From NCBI RefSeq assembly GCF_014202755.1, contig NZ_JACHHK010000003.1, forward strand, positions 275,783 through 339,782: 64,000 nt of DNA. The letters are read 5' to 3'. A program made the position numbers and the translations under genes. How positions within the stretch are numbered: position 1 is the first letter of the stretch; the number at the start of each line of letters is the position of its first letter. The DNA is from Catenisphaera adipataccumulans. Lineage in GTDB: Bacteria > Bacillota_I > Bacilli_A > Erysipelotrichales > Erysipelotrichaceae. The notes beneath the pieces were generated by a model. It did no database searches. It was not told the origin of the DNA and saw nothing but the letters and a program-made list of their open reading frames with translations. Of the stretch, positions 28,533 through 36,155 are shown piece after piece.

Positions 28533-29852
28533 ATGGAATTACCGAAAAGTTATATCCGGCAAATGGAAAATCTATTGCCGGACGAATATGATCGTTATTT
28601 TTCATCCCTGCAGGACCCCTCTTATACGGCCATCCGCGTGAATACGTTAAAGATCTCGGTCGAAGAATTCTGCCGTCGTTCACCGTTTGCGCTGAAGCCG
28701 GTCCCCTGGACCGCTGACGGTTTTTATGTCGATCCGGATGCACGCCCGGCCAAACATCCGTACTATGCTGCCGGCCTGTATTACATTCAGGAACCCTCGG
28801 CCATGCTTCCGGCCCAGCTGCTCCCCGTTAAAAAAGGCGATCATGTGCTGGATACTTGTGCTGCCCCGGGCGGCAAGAGCACGGAACTGGCCTGCAAGCT
28901 GCGGGGAACCGGACTGCTGGCAGCCAATGATATCAGCACTTCACGCTGCCAAAGCCTGCTGAAAAATCTGGAATCCTTCGGGACGCGCGATGCGATCATC
29001 TGCAGCGAGGATACCAGCCAACTGAAAAAACGATTTCCAAAACAGTTCGATGCGATCTTGGTCGATGCTCCCTGCAGCGGACAAGGCATGTTCCGTAAGG
29101 AACACCATCTCATTGACAGTTATCGACAAAAAGGGCCGGCATACTACGCGCCGATCCAGAAACAGATCCTCGATGATGCCGCTGATATGCTGCAGCCGGG
29201 CGGCCATCTGGTCTATTCGACCTGTACCTTTGCCCCGGAAGAAAACGAAGAGGTCATCCGTCATGTATTAAAGACGCATCCGGACCTAAAGCTGCTGCCG
29301 ATCCCGATGACCGAAGGCTTTGTCGGCGGGATCGATATGCCGGAAGCAGTCCGGCTCTATCCACACCGGATCCAGGGAGAAGGTCATTTTGCCGCCTTGC
29401 TTCAGAATGCAGGCCAGCCTAAGTCCCATCAGCAGACCGTCAAAAGCGGACCTATCGATGCGGCTGCCCAAGAATTTCTGCGCCGCGTAGATCTGCCGGA
29501 TCGATATTTTCAAAAGGGCGATAAAATCTTGTGGATGGCAGACCGTCTGCCGGAGCAGAAAGGCTGGCGGGTCTTACGTTCCGGGCTGCTGGCTAGTACG
29601 ATCAAACGCGGCCGCTTTGAACCGGCACAGGCTCTGGCGCTCGCCTTGAAACCGGAACAATTCGATCAAACGGTTTCTTTTTCGCTTGATGACGAACGGG
29701 TCCTTCGTTACCTGCGCGGCGAAACCGTAATGGCTGATACGAAACAAAACGGCTGGACCTTAGTGTGCGTGGAAAATTTCCCGCTGGGTTTTGCGAAAGC
29801 TGAATCCGGACGGTTAAAAAATAAGCTTGAAAAAAGCCGGCGTTGGCAATAG
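28533..29852 (+). CDS. RsmF/RsmB-NOP family RNA (cytosine-5) methyltransferase
   Basis: A 439-residue SAM-dependent m5C methyltransferase. The SAM motif I is DTCAAPGGKSTELA. The two catalytic Cys regions are DAPCSGQGMFRK and STCTF, as in RsmF/NOL1/NOP2/sun enzymes. The C-terminal third (from about residue 300) is the PUA-like domain found in RsmF and YebU relatives. The target is probably a 16S rRNA cytosine. The frame extends upstream to 28404, but a perfect extended -10 ends 6 nt before the ATG at 28533, so that start is used and the mRNA is probably leaderless. Confidence 0.9.
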   Translation: MELPKSYIRQMENLLPDEYDRYFSSLQDPSYTAIRVNTLKISVEEFCRRSPFALKPVPWTADGFYVDPDARPAKHPYYAAGLYYIQEPSAMLPAQLLPVKKGDHVLDTCAAPGGKSTELACKLRGTGLLAANDISTSRCQSLLKNLESFGTRDAIICSEDTSQLKKRFPKQFDAILVDAPCSGQGMFRKEHHLIDSYRQKGPAYYAPIQKQILDDAADMLQPGGHLVYSTCTFAPEENEEVIRHVLKTHPDLKLLPIPMTEGFVGGIDMPEAVRLYPHRIQGEGHFAALLQNAGQPKSHQQTVKSGPIDAAAQEFLRRVDLPDRYFQKGDKILWMADRLPEQKGWRVLRSGLLASTIKRGRFEPAQALALALKPEQFDQTVSFSLDDERVLRYLRGETVMADTKQNGWTLVCVENFPLGFAKAESGRLKNKLEKSRRWQ

Positions 29853-29866
29853 CCTAACCGGCTTTT
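29831..29866. terminator. Bidirectional terminator between convergent genes
   Basis: AAAAAGCCGG, a 16-nt loop and CCGGCTTTTT. It serves the methyltransferase gene on the plus strand and the YcxB-like gene on the minus strand. Confidence 0.8.
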
Positions 29867-30369
29867 TGAATAGGCACAGGACTGCGTTTTTCAATAAATT
29901 TGTGCAGTTGTTCTTTTTGATAATCGTTCAAATCAACTGTTAAAAACGGGATCGTGCCGTCATCAAATGAAAAGATCATCAAATGTTCCGTTTCATCGAC
30001 AGCTTTTATATCCATATAGCTGCATTTCATAAATGTGCCGCCGATGCGATAATGGATCACTTCCGCAAGACGCACCTGTACTTCAACCTCCTCGCTGCCG
30101 TATTCTTTCCGGTAGGTCTTCCGCAGCTGAGAGGCTGAATGACGACGCAGCAAAAACTGTCCGTCCAAATAAAGCATCAGCCCAATGGCCGCGGTCCATA
30201 CCGCATAAAACAAGCCATTGCCGAAAACCAGGATCACAATGGCGGCTGCCCATGTCAGCAGTGCAGCGATCTTTAGAAAGCGTTCGGTTTTCTTCATCGT
30301 TGCGGCAACATACTCATCGATCAGTTCCCTGGTCAGCTTATACTTACATGTAAAATCTCTCTGTGCCAT
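29854..30369 (-). CDS. YcxB-like membrane protein
   Basis: A 171-residue protein. An N-terminal FTCKYKLT segment is followed by two adjacent membrane helices (about residues 32-70), then a soluble domain containing the pattern HYRIGGTFMKCSYMDI and FSFDDGTIPFL. This is the architecture of YcxB-like proteins, whose function is unknown. It begins directly after the EIIA-Glc stop codon, so the pair is co-transcribed from the promoter at 30881-30909. Confidence 0.72.
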   Translation of the reverse strand: MAQRDFTCKYKLTRELIDEYVAATMKKTERFLKIAALLTWAAAIVILVFGNGLFYAVWTAAIGLMLYLDGQFLLRRHSASQLRKTYRKEYGSEEVEVQVRLAEVIHYRIGGTFMKCSYMDIKAVDETEHLMIFSFDDGTIPFLTVDLNDYQKEQLHKFIEKRSPVPIQKAG

Positions 30370-30852
30370 TTACACGCTTCCTTTCAAGACAACATCATCG
30401 CGGGTCACCTGCTGATTCAGCATCGGCTTTTCAAAATGAAACCGTTTTTCTTTCCAAAGCAGGATACTGATGGTCATATTATAAATTTTATCCATCTTCG
30501 ACGTATCGAAAGAAACAATCACATCACCGGCTTTGACCGTATCGCCTACTTTGACGTGGGCGGTCATGCCTCTGCCCTGCAGCTCGACCGTATCGATCCC
30601 GACATGGACCAAGATTTCCAAGTCTTCTTCCGTCCGGATGCAGAACGCATGGCACGTCGGATACAGAAGGATGATCGTGCCTGCGCACGGGGCGCATACC
30701 TGCTGTTCATACGGTACGATCGCGACACCGTCCCCTAGATTTTTGGCCGCAATGACCTCATCCTGAACATCTGTCACATCGATACAATTCCCTTTACATG
30801 GGGAATAAAGCAGAACCGAATGCGGTTCTTTCCGATGCAGCCAATCAAACAT
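30370..30852 (-). CDS. crr: PTS glucose-type EIIA component
   Basis: A 160-residue EIIA-Glc domain. The phosphorylated His is in LEILVHVGIDTVELQG (the VHVGIDT motif), and the first His region is LLYPTCHAFCI. It accepts phosphate from HPr and passes it to a sugar-specific EIIB; free-standing copies can serve several permeases. The start is the ATG at 30852, preceded by GAGGAG; a TTG two codons upstream is less likely. No glucose EIIBC gene is nearby, so it acts in trans. Confidence 0.92.
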   Translation of the reverse strand: MFDWLHRKEPHSVLLYSPCKGNCIDVTDVQDEVIAAKNLGDGVAIVPYEQQVCAPCAGTIILLYPTCHAFCIRTEEDLEILVHVGIDTVELQGRGMTAHVKVGDTVKAGDVIVSFDTSKMDKIYNMTISILLWKEKRFHFEKPMLNQQVTRDDVVLKGSV

Positions 30853-30880
30853 ATACAATTTCTCCTCACATTCCTATAAG

Positions 30881-30909
30881 ATGATATGACGGTTCCCACA
30901 AACTGTCAA
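30881..30909 (-). promoter_or_regulatory. Promoter of the EIIA-Glc/YcxB operon
   Basis: On the minus strand the -35 TTGACA (30909-30904), a 17-bp spacer and the -10 TATCAT (30886-30881). The -35 overlaps the last codon and stop of the acetyltransferase gene. Confidence 0.7.
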
Positions 30910-31460
30910 TTCTCTTGAAACCGATCAAGATCCAGCTGTTTGATCACATGTGCCGGGTTGCCGGCCACGACGGCTCCATCCGGTACATCCTTGGTCACCA
31001 CCGATCCGGCACCGACGATCGCATGCCGGCCGATTTCCACACCGGGCAGGATGACCGCATTAGCACCGATCCATGCACCTTTGCGGATGATGACCGGTTT
31101 ACATAATAAAATCTGCCGATCATAGAAATCATGGTTGTTCGAAAGGATCGAGACATTGGCCGCTATTTGGACGTCATCTTCGATCGTTATGGTGCCGCGG
31201 GCCATAAACAACGCATTTGCGTTGATGAATACATGAGAACCGATGCAAAGTCGATCAAATGCTGCACCGGCAAACGGCGCAATAATGGTACTGCCTTCGC
31301 CCAGGCGGCTGCCCAGCAGCTCTTTGAGCAATGCCGCATATTCTGGCCGGGTCGGCTTCGTCTGCGTCAGACGGAAGACAAGGTCCGCATCATGGGCTGC
31401 CTGCTGCCGTTCTTTTTCTGTCGCTTTTCGCATATCATACTTTATTTCTTCACATTCCAT
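30906..31460 (-). CDS. Sugar O-acetyltransferase (maltose/galactoside type)
   Basis: A 184-residue left-handed beta-helix enzyme. The N-terminal Mac domain has a short helical part with LLKELLG. The hexapeptide repeats include [17 protein letters not shown], then [12 protein letters not shown] with the catalytic His, and [20 protein letters not shown]. Family members acetylate the 6-hydroxyl of glucose, maltose or galactosides using acetyl-CoA, probably to detoxify unmetabolised sugars. GGAGG precedes the ATG. It is separated from the mannose-PTS operon by a terminator. Confidence 0.9.
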   Translation of the reverse strand: MECEEIKYDMRKATEKERQQAAHDADLVFRLTQTKPTRPEYAALLKELLGSRLGEGSTIIAPFAGAAFDRLCIGSHVFINANALFMARGTITIEDDVQIAANVSILSNNHDFYDRQILLCKPVIIRKGAWIGANAVILPGVEIGRHAIVGAGSVVTKDVPDGAVVAGNPAHVIKQLDLDRFQEN

Positions 31461-31475
31461 GTCGTTCCTCCAACA

Positions 31476-31507
31476 GAAAAGGAAGAAAGCTATTTGGCTT
31501 TCTTCCC
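31476..31507 (-). terminator. Terminator of the mannose-type PTS operon
   Basis: On the minus strand GGAAGAAAGC-CAAATA-GCTTTCTTCC is followed by TTTTC. It overlaps the end of the DUF956 gene. Confidence 0.85.
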
Positions 31508-31879
31508 GATGGAAAACAGATTCTTGGTGCCGCGCTTCAGGACATCGAAGAAACTCAAGGAGCGGACCATACGGTCAGCGGGGACATAGTTTCGAATAGC
31601 ACGGAGCATTTTCTTGTTGTCGCGTGCAGAAAACGTGTAGTTGCCGTTTTCTTTGGTCATGATCACGAAGCGGGAGATCTTCCGGCCGCCAAATAAGACG
31701 GAGGCGGCGATCAGGTCGATCTCGCTCCACGGAATTTGGACATAATCTTGTACGTTGCGATCATTATAGTATTCGAATGCTTTATCGCCGACCATCGCTT
31801 TGCCCACAGAAGTCAGTCCATACAAGGATGACGTCGGCATGGTCAGATCCACTTTGGTATTCTGCGACTGCACAGGCAT
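31490..31879 (-). CDS. DUF956 family protein of the mannose PTS operon
   Basis: A 129-residue soluble protein with the DUF956 pattern: an N-terminal [20 protein letters not shown], then [10 protein letters not shown] and [14 protein letters not shown]956 genes regularly close mannose-type PTS operons in Firmicutes and are thought to be accessory or regulatory; the biochemical role is unknown. It follows the EIID gene by 23 nt and ends in the operon terminator. Confidence 0.85.
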   Translation of the reverse strand: MPVQSQNTKVDLTMPTSSLYGLTSVGKAMVGDKAFEYYNDRNVQDYVQIPWSEIDLIAASVLFGGRKISRFVIMTKENGNYTFSARDNKKMLRAIRNYVPADRMVRSLSFFDVLKRGTKNLFSIGKKAK

Positions 31880-31902
31880 ATCAACACCTCTGTTTCTTTA
31901 TC

Positions 31903-32820
31903 TTACAATAATCCGATCACACGACCGACGATACCTACACCAAAAAGGCACAGGATGATGACGATCGGAGATACTTCCTTTTTCAGCAAGTGGCAGATAT
32001 ACAGCGTCAGCAGTAAAGCAGCCAAACCTGGGATCAGTGAATCCAGGTTCTCCTGCAGAGTCGTGACCTTGACCTGATTCAAGGCACTGCTGCCGATGGA
32101 ATCATACATCGTCAATGCTTCTTTGATGCCTTTGGTACCTTTCGGCAGGTTGCTCCAATCAATATAAGCACCTTCCGACTGCGTTACACGGGATACCACC
32201 GGTGTAAAACTGATGCTTACCCAACGCTGAACCAGGGCACCGATGATGAACATACCTAAGATACTTGCACCTTCGGTTACTTTTCCCAGCAGACCGCCGG
32301 ACAAGTCTTTGGCAATATCGGTTCCGACTTTGTAGCCGAACTCCTGCGTGTACCACAAGAAAGCCACACGGATCACGTTCCATGCGATAAAGAAGATCAA
32401 CGGTCCGGCGATGCTTCCGCTCATTGCCATAGAAGCACCCAGGGCGCCTAAGATCGGACGGATCGTGAACCAGAATACCGGGTCACCGACACCGGCCAAC
32501 GGACCCATCATACCGACTTTTACACCTTGGATCGCCTGATCATCGACCGGAGCACCGTTGGCACGCTCTTCTTCCAGTGCCAAGGTAACACCGATGACCG
32601 GTGCAGATACATACGGGTGTGTGTTATAGAATTCCAAGTGACGCTTCAAAGCTGCTGCCTGGTCTTCTTTATTGGTGTACAACTTTTTGATGGCCGGGAT
32701 CATCGCGAAGCACCAGCCACCATTCTGCATACGCTCATAGTTCCAGGATCCCTGAAGGAACTGATGACGGCGCATGACGGCCTTACGGTCTTGTTTTGTT
32801 AAGGTAATTTTTTCTGCCAT
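31903..32820 (-). CDS. manZ: PTS mannose-type EIID component
   Basis: A 305-residue EIID membrane subunit. The N-terminal cytoplasmic part includes RRHQFLQGSWNYERMQNGG, and GPLAGVGDPVFWFT is the family signature. A C-terminal membrane segment ends at VGRVIGLL. With EIIC it forms the sugar channel for mannose, glucose or related hexoses. AGGAGGAATGAAAC places the ribosome site. It lies 19 nt after manY. Confidence 0.95.
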   Translation of the reverse strand: MAEKITLTKQDRKAVMRRHQFLQGSWNYERMQNGGWCFAMIPAIKKLYTNKEDQAAALKRHLEFYNTHPYVSAPVIGVTLALEEERANGAPVDDQAIQGVKVGMMGPLAGVGDPVFWFTIRPILGALGASMAMSGSIAGPLIFFIAWNVIRVAFLWYTQEFGYKVGTDIAKDLSGGLLGKVTEGASILGMFIIGALVQRWVSISFTPVVSRVTQSEGAYIDWSNLPKGTKGIKEALTMYDSIGSSALNQVKVTTLQENLDSLIPGLAALLLTLYICHLLKKEVSPIVIILCLFGVGIVGRVIGLL

Positions 32821-32839
32821 GTTTCATTCCTCCTTCATC

Positions 32840-33658
32840 CTAGTAATCATTCAAGATATCACCCAACGGATCGCCGGTACCGGTATTTCCGGAACCGCCG
32901 CTGTTTTTCGCATTATCTTTCAAGCCTAAGTACAACAGCGCCAGTACGACACCGATCGCGCCCAAAGCGATCAGGGTCAGTTCCTGCAGCGTTGCGAAGA
33001 CAAAACCTAAAGCGAAGAACGGCCAAGTTTCCTTGGTTGCCATCATGTTGATGATCATCGCATAACCAACAGCAGCGACCATACCGCCGCCAACCGACAT
33101 ACCGCCGGTCAGCCAGTCCGGCATCGCATTCAAGGCATTGGTTACGACCGAAGCCGGAACCAGGCACAATGCCATGGCCGGGATCGCAATACGCAGACCC
33201 TGCATCAGGATGGCAATGATCTGCCAACGGTCGATAGCTGCGAAGTTTGCCTTTTCTGCCGCTGCATCCATCGCGTGCACAATCGGGATGGCGATCGTAC
33301 GGCAGACCATCGTTAAGAACAGACCTGCAACGCTCAGCGGCACAGCTACGGCAATGGATGTATTGATGGCATTGCTGACATCAACATCACCGCCGCTCAA
33401 ACCTTTTACCATGATGATCGCACTGGCAACAGCGGCCAATGCAGCATCCGGTGCTACGGCAGCACCGATATTTGCCCAGCCCAGGGCAATCATTTGCAGC
33501 GAACCACCTAAGATGATTCCTTCTCTTAAGTGTCCGGTTACTAATCCGATCAACGTACATGCGACCAGCGGCTGGTGGAATTCGAACTCATCCAAAATTC
33601 CTTCCATGCCGGCCAGCATAGATACGATAAAGACCAGAATAAGTGTAATTGCTGACAT
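32840..33658 (-). CDS. manY: PTS mannose-type EIIC component
   Basis: A 272-residue membrane subunit with eight or so hydrophobic segments and the family pattern LVACTLIGLVTGHLREGIIL followed by GGSLQMIALGWANIGAAVAP. The Gly/Asn-rich C-terminal tail (SGGSGNTGTGDPLGDILNDY) is longer than usual. It transports the sugar while EIIB phosphorylates it. AGGAGG precedes the start. It stands between manX and manZ. Confidence 0.95.
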   Translation of the reverse strand: MSAITLILVFIVSMLAGMEGILDEFEFHQPLVACTLIGLVTGHLREGIILGGSLQMIALGWANIGAAVAPDAALAAVASAIIMVKGLSGGDVDVSNAINTSIAVAVPLSVAGLFLTMVCRTIAIPIVHAMDAAAEKANFAAIDRWQIIAILMQGLRIAIPAMALCLVPASVVTNALNAMPDWLTGGMSVGGGMVAAVGYAMIINMMATKETWPFFALGFVFATLQELTLIALGAIGVVLALLYLGLKDNAKNSGGSGNTGTGDPLGDILNDY

Positions 33659-33673
33659 TCTTATTCCTCCTAT

Positions 33674-34666
33674 TTACATGCCGAGCTCTTTTTTAGCTTT
33701 CTTCAGCAGATCGTCAATATTTTCTTTGCTGTCGCTCGGTACTTTGCGGACATCAAAGGTGATGCCCTTAGCTTTTAATTCTTCTAATGTCTTTACATCA
33801 TCCGGTCCCATGGCGATGGCGTTGTTGACAACGACTTTACCCTGTGAATGGGCCATTGAACCTAAGTTGACGGTCTTGATGTCGACGCCGCCTTCTACCG
33901 CTTTCAGTAAATCCTGCGGTGTCTCAAACAAAAGCATGGCTTTCGTTGCACCAAAACGGACATCTTTGGAAACGTCGATCATTTTCTGGATCGGAACAAC
34001 GTGCGCTTTTACGCCCGGAGGCGCTGCCTGTTCGATCATGCTTTTACGCAGATCGTCTTTGGCGACCGCGTCGGATACAACGATGATACGATCCGGCTGT
34101 ACGGCTTTTGTCCATGTGGTCGCAACCTGTCCGTGCAGCAGGCGGGTATCCACACGTGCCAATCCGATCTTGATGTGTCCGTCTCCCAGAACCGTTCCCG
34201 GCGGGATGGCGCCCTGCATCTGCGGTGCAGCTCCCGCATTGGCTTTTTCTTCTTTCTTCGGTTCCAAAGAACCTGGCTGCGGTTTGATACCTTCTCTTGC
34301 CGATTCGATAATATGCGTGGCAATACTGTGTGCCGTCGCATCTTCCTGCATTCTTGCTGCATAAGCTTCCAGCAGCATCGGCAGATTCAAACCGGTAACG
34401 ATTGCCCAAGTGTCTTCGTGTCCGTCAATGTATCCGTTGGCTTGGTTGAACGGTGTTCCGCCCCATAAGTCGATCAGGAACAAAACTTGTTCCGGATCAT
34501 CAAAGGACGCAACCGCATCTTCCATTTTTTTGCGGATATCATCCGGACCTTCACTTGGCATTAAAGTCACAGCAGCGACATTCGGCTGATTGCCGAAGAT
34601 CATTTCGCCGGACTGTTTGATTCCTTCGGCGAATTTTCCGTGACTTCCGATGATAATTCCTACCAT
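33674..34666 (-). CDS. manX: PTS mannose-type EIIAB component
   Basis: A 330-residue fused EIIA-EIIB. The EIIA domain has the phosphorylated His in GSHGKFAEG (His9). A Pro/Ala-rich linker covers about residues 135-165. The EIIB domain has its His in DTRLLHGQV. The start at 34666 is preceded by AAAGGAAG; an ATG 12 codons upstream lies in the leader. It opens the operon manX-manY-manZ-DUF956. Confidence 0.95.
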   Translation of the reverse strand: MVGIIIGSHGKFAEGIKQSGEMIFGNQPNVAAVTLMPSEGPDDIRKKMEDAVASFDDPEQVLFLIDLWGGTPFNQANGYIDGHEDTWAIVTGLNLPMLLEAYAARMQEDATAHSIATHIIESAREGIKPQPGSLEPKKEEKANAGAAPQMQGAIPPGTVLGDGHIKIGLARVDTRLLHGQVATTWTKAVQPDRIIVVSDAVAKDDLRKSMIEQAAPPGVKAHVVPIQKMIDVSKDVRFGATKAMLLFETPQDLLKAVEGGVDIKTVNLGSMAHSQGKVVVNNAIAMGPDDVKTLEELKAKGITFDVRKVPSDSKENIDDLLKKAKKELGM

Positions 34667-34781
34667 TATTTTTTCTTCCTTTCTCCTCGAGCATCCAAGC
34701 AAGTCAAAATAAAAGCCAGCACGGCGGCCATACTTTAACTTACTTATTGTTCGTTATTATCTTAACATCTTTTATTTTGAA

Positions 34782-34796
34782 TTGGAAACGATTTCA
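34782..34796. promoter_or_regulatory. cre site (CcpA) upstream of manX
   Basis: TTGGAAACGATTTCA matches all 15 positions of WTGNAANCGNWNNCW. It lies about 115 bp upstream of the manX start and touches a candidate -10, a usual position for catabolite repression. Confidence 0.65.
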
Positions 34797-34986
34797 CTAT
34801 ATTATTTCTGAATTCTCGACATTTTTTCACATAATTTAGCTTATATTTTTCTTCTTTTTTCACATTCATCTCATTATTTCGGATAATTTTATCTGATTTT
34901 TTCGTTTTTTTGAACAGATATTGAACTTCATGTTGGATAACGGATTTTCTCATTTTACTTGTCTGCCGCTTCTTCATTTTTTCCCT

Positions 34987-34992
34987 TATAAT
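34987..34992 (+). promoter_or_regulatory. -10 box of the first EIIA gene
   Basis: TATAAT lies 20 nt before the ATG at 35013, leaving a short leader with GAGGTGATC. No clear -35 is present, so an activator may be needed. Confidence 0.45.
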
Positions 34993-35012
34993 AGAAATGA
35001 GGTGATCAAATA

Positions 35013-35468
35013 ATGCTCCAAAATATCCTGAAAAAGAAAAACTGCCGGGTGCTGGATCATGTGGAAAACTGGCAGGACGCCGTTCACGCGGCATTAGCAC
35101 CGCTGCTGGCAGAGGGCGCCTGTGATGAACGATACGAACAAGCCGTCTTCGACAACACTGAAAAATACGGTGCCTACTATGTACTGACCGATGACATGGC
35201 ACTGATCCATGCATCCAATGAAGCCGATGTATACGATACCCAGATGGCAGTCACTATTTTAAAGAAGCCTGTCCAGTTCACAACGGACGGTCCAGGTATC
35301 CGGATCCTGATCGCGTTATGCGCCAAAGACAATTCATCCCACATGGAAGGCATGATGGCCGTAGCAACGATCTTCGGCGATGACGGCAATGTCGGGCCGC
35401 TTTTAGAAGCAAAAGACAGCGAATCAATTTATAATGTTTTCATGCAGGCGGCAGAAAAAAATGCGTAA
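35013..35468 (+). CDS. PTS EIIA component, fructose/ascorbate type (paralogue 1)
   Basis: A 151-residue EIIA of the mannitol/fructose/ascorbate superfamily. The likely phosphorylated His is His66 in MALIHASNE. It is closely related to the gene at 39004: YGAYYVLTDDMALIHASNEA is shared, as are ILIALCAKD and SHMEGMM. The two copies flank the PRD regulator operon, and this one has its own promoter and terminator. It probably feeds the Ula-type EIIB proteins. Confidence 0.85.
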   Translation: MLQNILKKKNCRVLDHVENWQDAVHAALAPLLAEGACDERYEQAVFDNTEKYGAYYVLTDDMALIHASNEADVYDTQMAVTILKKPVQFTTDGPGIRILIALCAKDNSSHMEGMMAVATIFGDDGNVGPLLEAKDSESIYNVFMQAAEKNA

Positions 35469-35490
35469 CCATGACGGTTTACGCATTTTC
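35457..35490. terminator. Bidirectional terminator between EIIA and deoC
   Basis: AAAATGCGTAA, a short loop and TTTACGCATTTT. A-runs and T-runs on both sides allow use by the convergent EIIA and deoC genes. Confidence 0.8.
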
Positions 35491-36153
35491 TTTTTCCAGT
35501 TCTTCCAGGATCTTTGTGCCTGAGCTTGTGCCGATCCGGGTCGCGCCGGCATCGATCATTGCTTTGCATGTCTTCCAGTCTCGGATCCCGCCGCTGGCTT
35601 TGACCTCGACCGCATCACCGACCGTATCCTTCATCAAACGAACCGCTCCGACGGTTGCCCCGCCAGTGCCGAATCCAGTACTCGTCTTGACGAAATCCGG
35701 CCGCACATCCACGGCGATCTTGCAGACCCACTGAATTTCCGATGGTTCCAGATAACATGTTTCCAGGATCACTTTGATTTTCTTGCCGGCATTGTGCACG
35801 ATCGTCGTCAAGGTGCGCATTTCGTTTTCGATATACGCATGATCCTGCATCTTCACACGGCCGATATCCAGTACATAATCCACTTCATCGGCGCCCTTTG
35901 CGATGGCATCCATCACTTCATACTTTTTCGCATCCAGACCGCCTTGTCCCAGCGGGAAAGCAACGACACTGGTCACATGTACGCCGGTTCCCTTTAACTG
36001 TTCATGACAGAACGGCGTCCAGGCACTGCTGACGGCAACGCTGGCGGTATGCATGGCTTTGGCCTCATCACACAGTTTTTGTAAAATATCCTGCGTTGCG
36101 AATGCTTTCAAATACGTGTGATCGATCATATGTGCTACGGTTTGTGTTTTCAT
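35479..36153 (-). CDS. deoC: Deoxyribose-phosphate aldolase
   Basis: A 224-residue class I aldolase that splits 2-deoxyribose 5-phosphate into glyceraldehyde 3-phosphate and acetaldehyde. The Schiff-base Lys is Lys156 in VKTSTGFGTGGAT; the helper Lys185 is in VKASGG and Asp92 in DEVDYVLDIG. All catalytic residues are present. It lies 2 nt after the PRD regulator rather than in a nucleoside operon, so it may serve the sugar taken up by the adjoining Ula-type PTS. Confidence 0.95.
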   Translation of the reverse strand: MKTQTVAHMIDHTYLKAFATQDILQKLCDEAKAMHTASVAVSSAWTPFCHEQLKGTGVHVTSVVAFPLGQGGLDAKKYEVMDAIAKGADEVDYVLDIGRVKMQDHAYIENEMRTLTTIVHNAGKKIKVILETCYLEPSEIQWVCKIAVDVRPDFVKTSTGFGTGGATVGAVRLMKDTVGDAVEVKASGGIRDWKTCKAMIDAGATRIGTSSGTKILEELEKENA

Positions 36154-36155
36154 CC

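Larger units (their letters stand above)
34667..35012. other. 346-bp divergent intergenic region between manX and the EIIA gene
   Basis: The region is strongly AT-rich from about 34740 to 34990. It contains the cre site at 34782-34796, a possible manX -10 (TATAGT on the minus strand, 34801-34796) next to it, and TATAAT at 34987-34992 for the plus-strand EIIA gene. I see no gene, tRNA or clear riboswitch in it. Confidence 0.6.

Noticed and set aside
31490..31879. DUF956 protein as a DNA-binding repressor
   Set aside because: No helix-turn-helix or other DNA-binding motif is visible; only its conserved position in mannose PTS operons is supported.
33138..34364. Plus-strand open frame of 408 codons opposite manX and manY
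   Set aside because: Low-complexity Ser/Ala/Ile translation, no ribosome site, and entirely antisense to two well-supported PTS genes.
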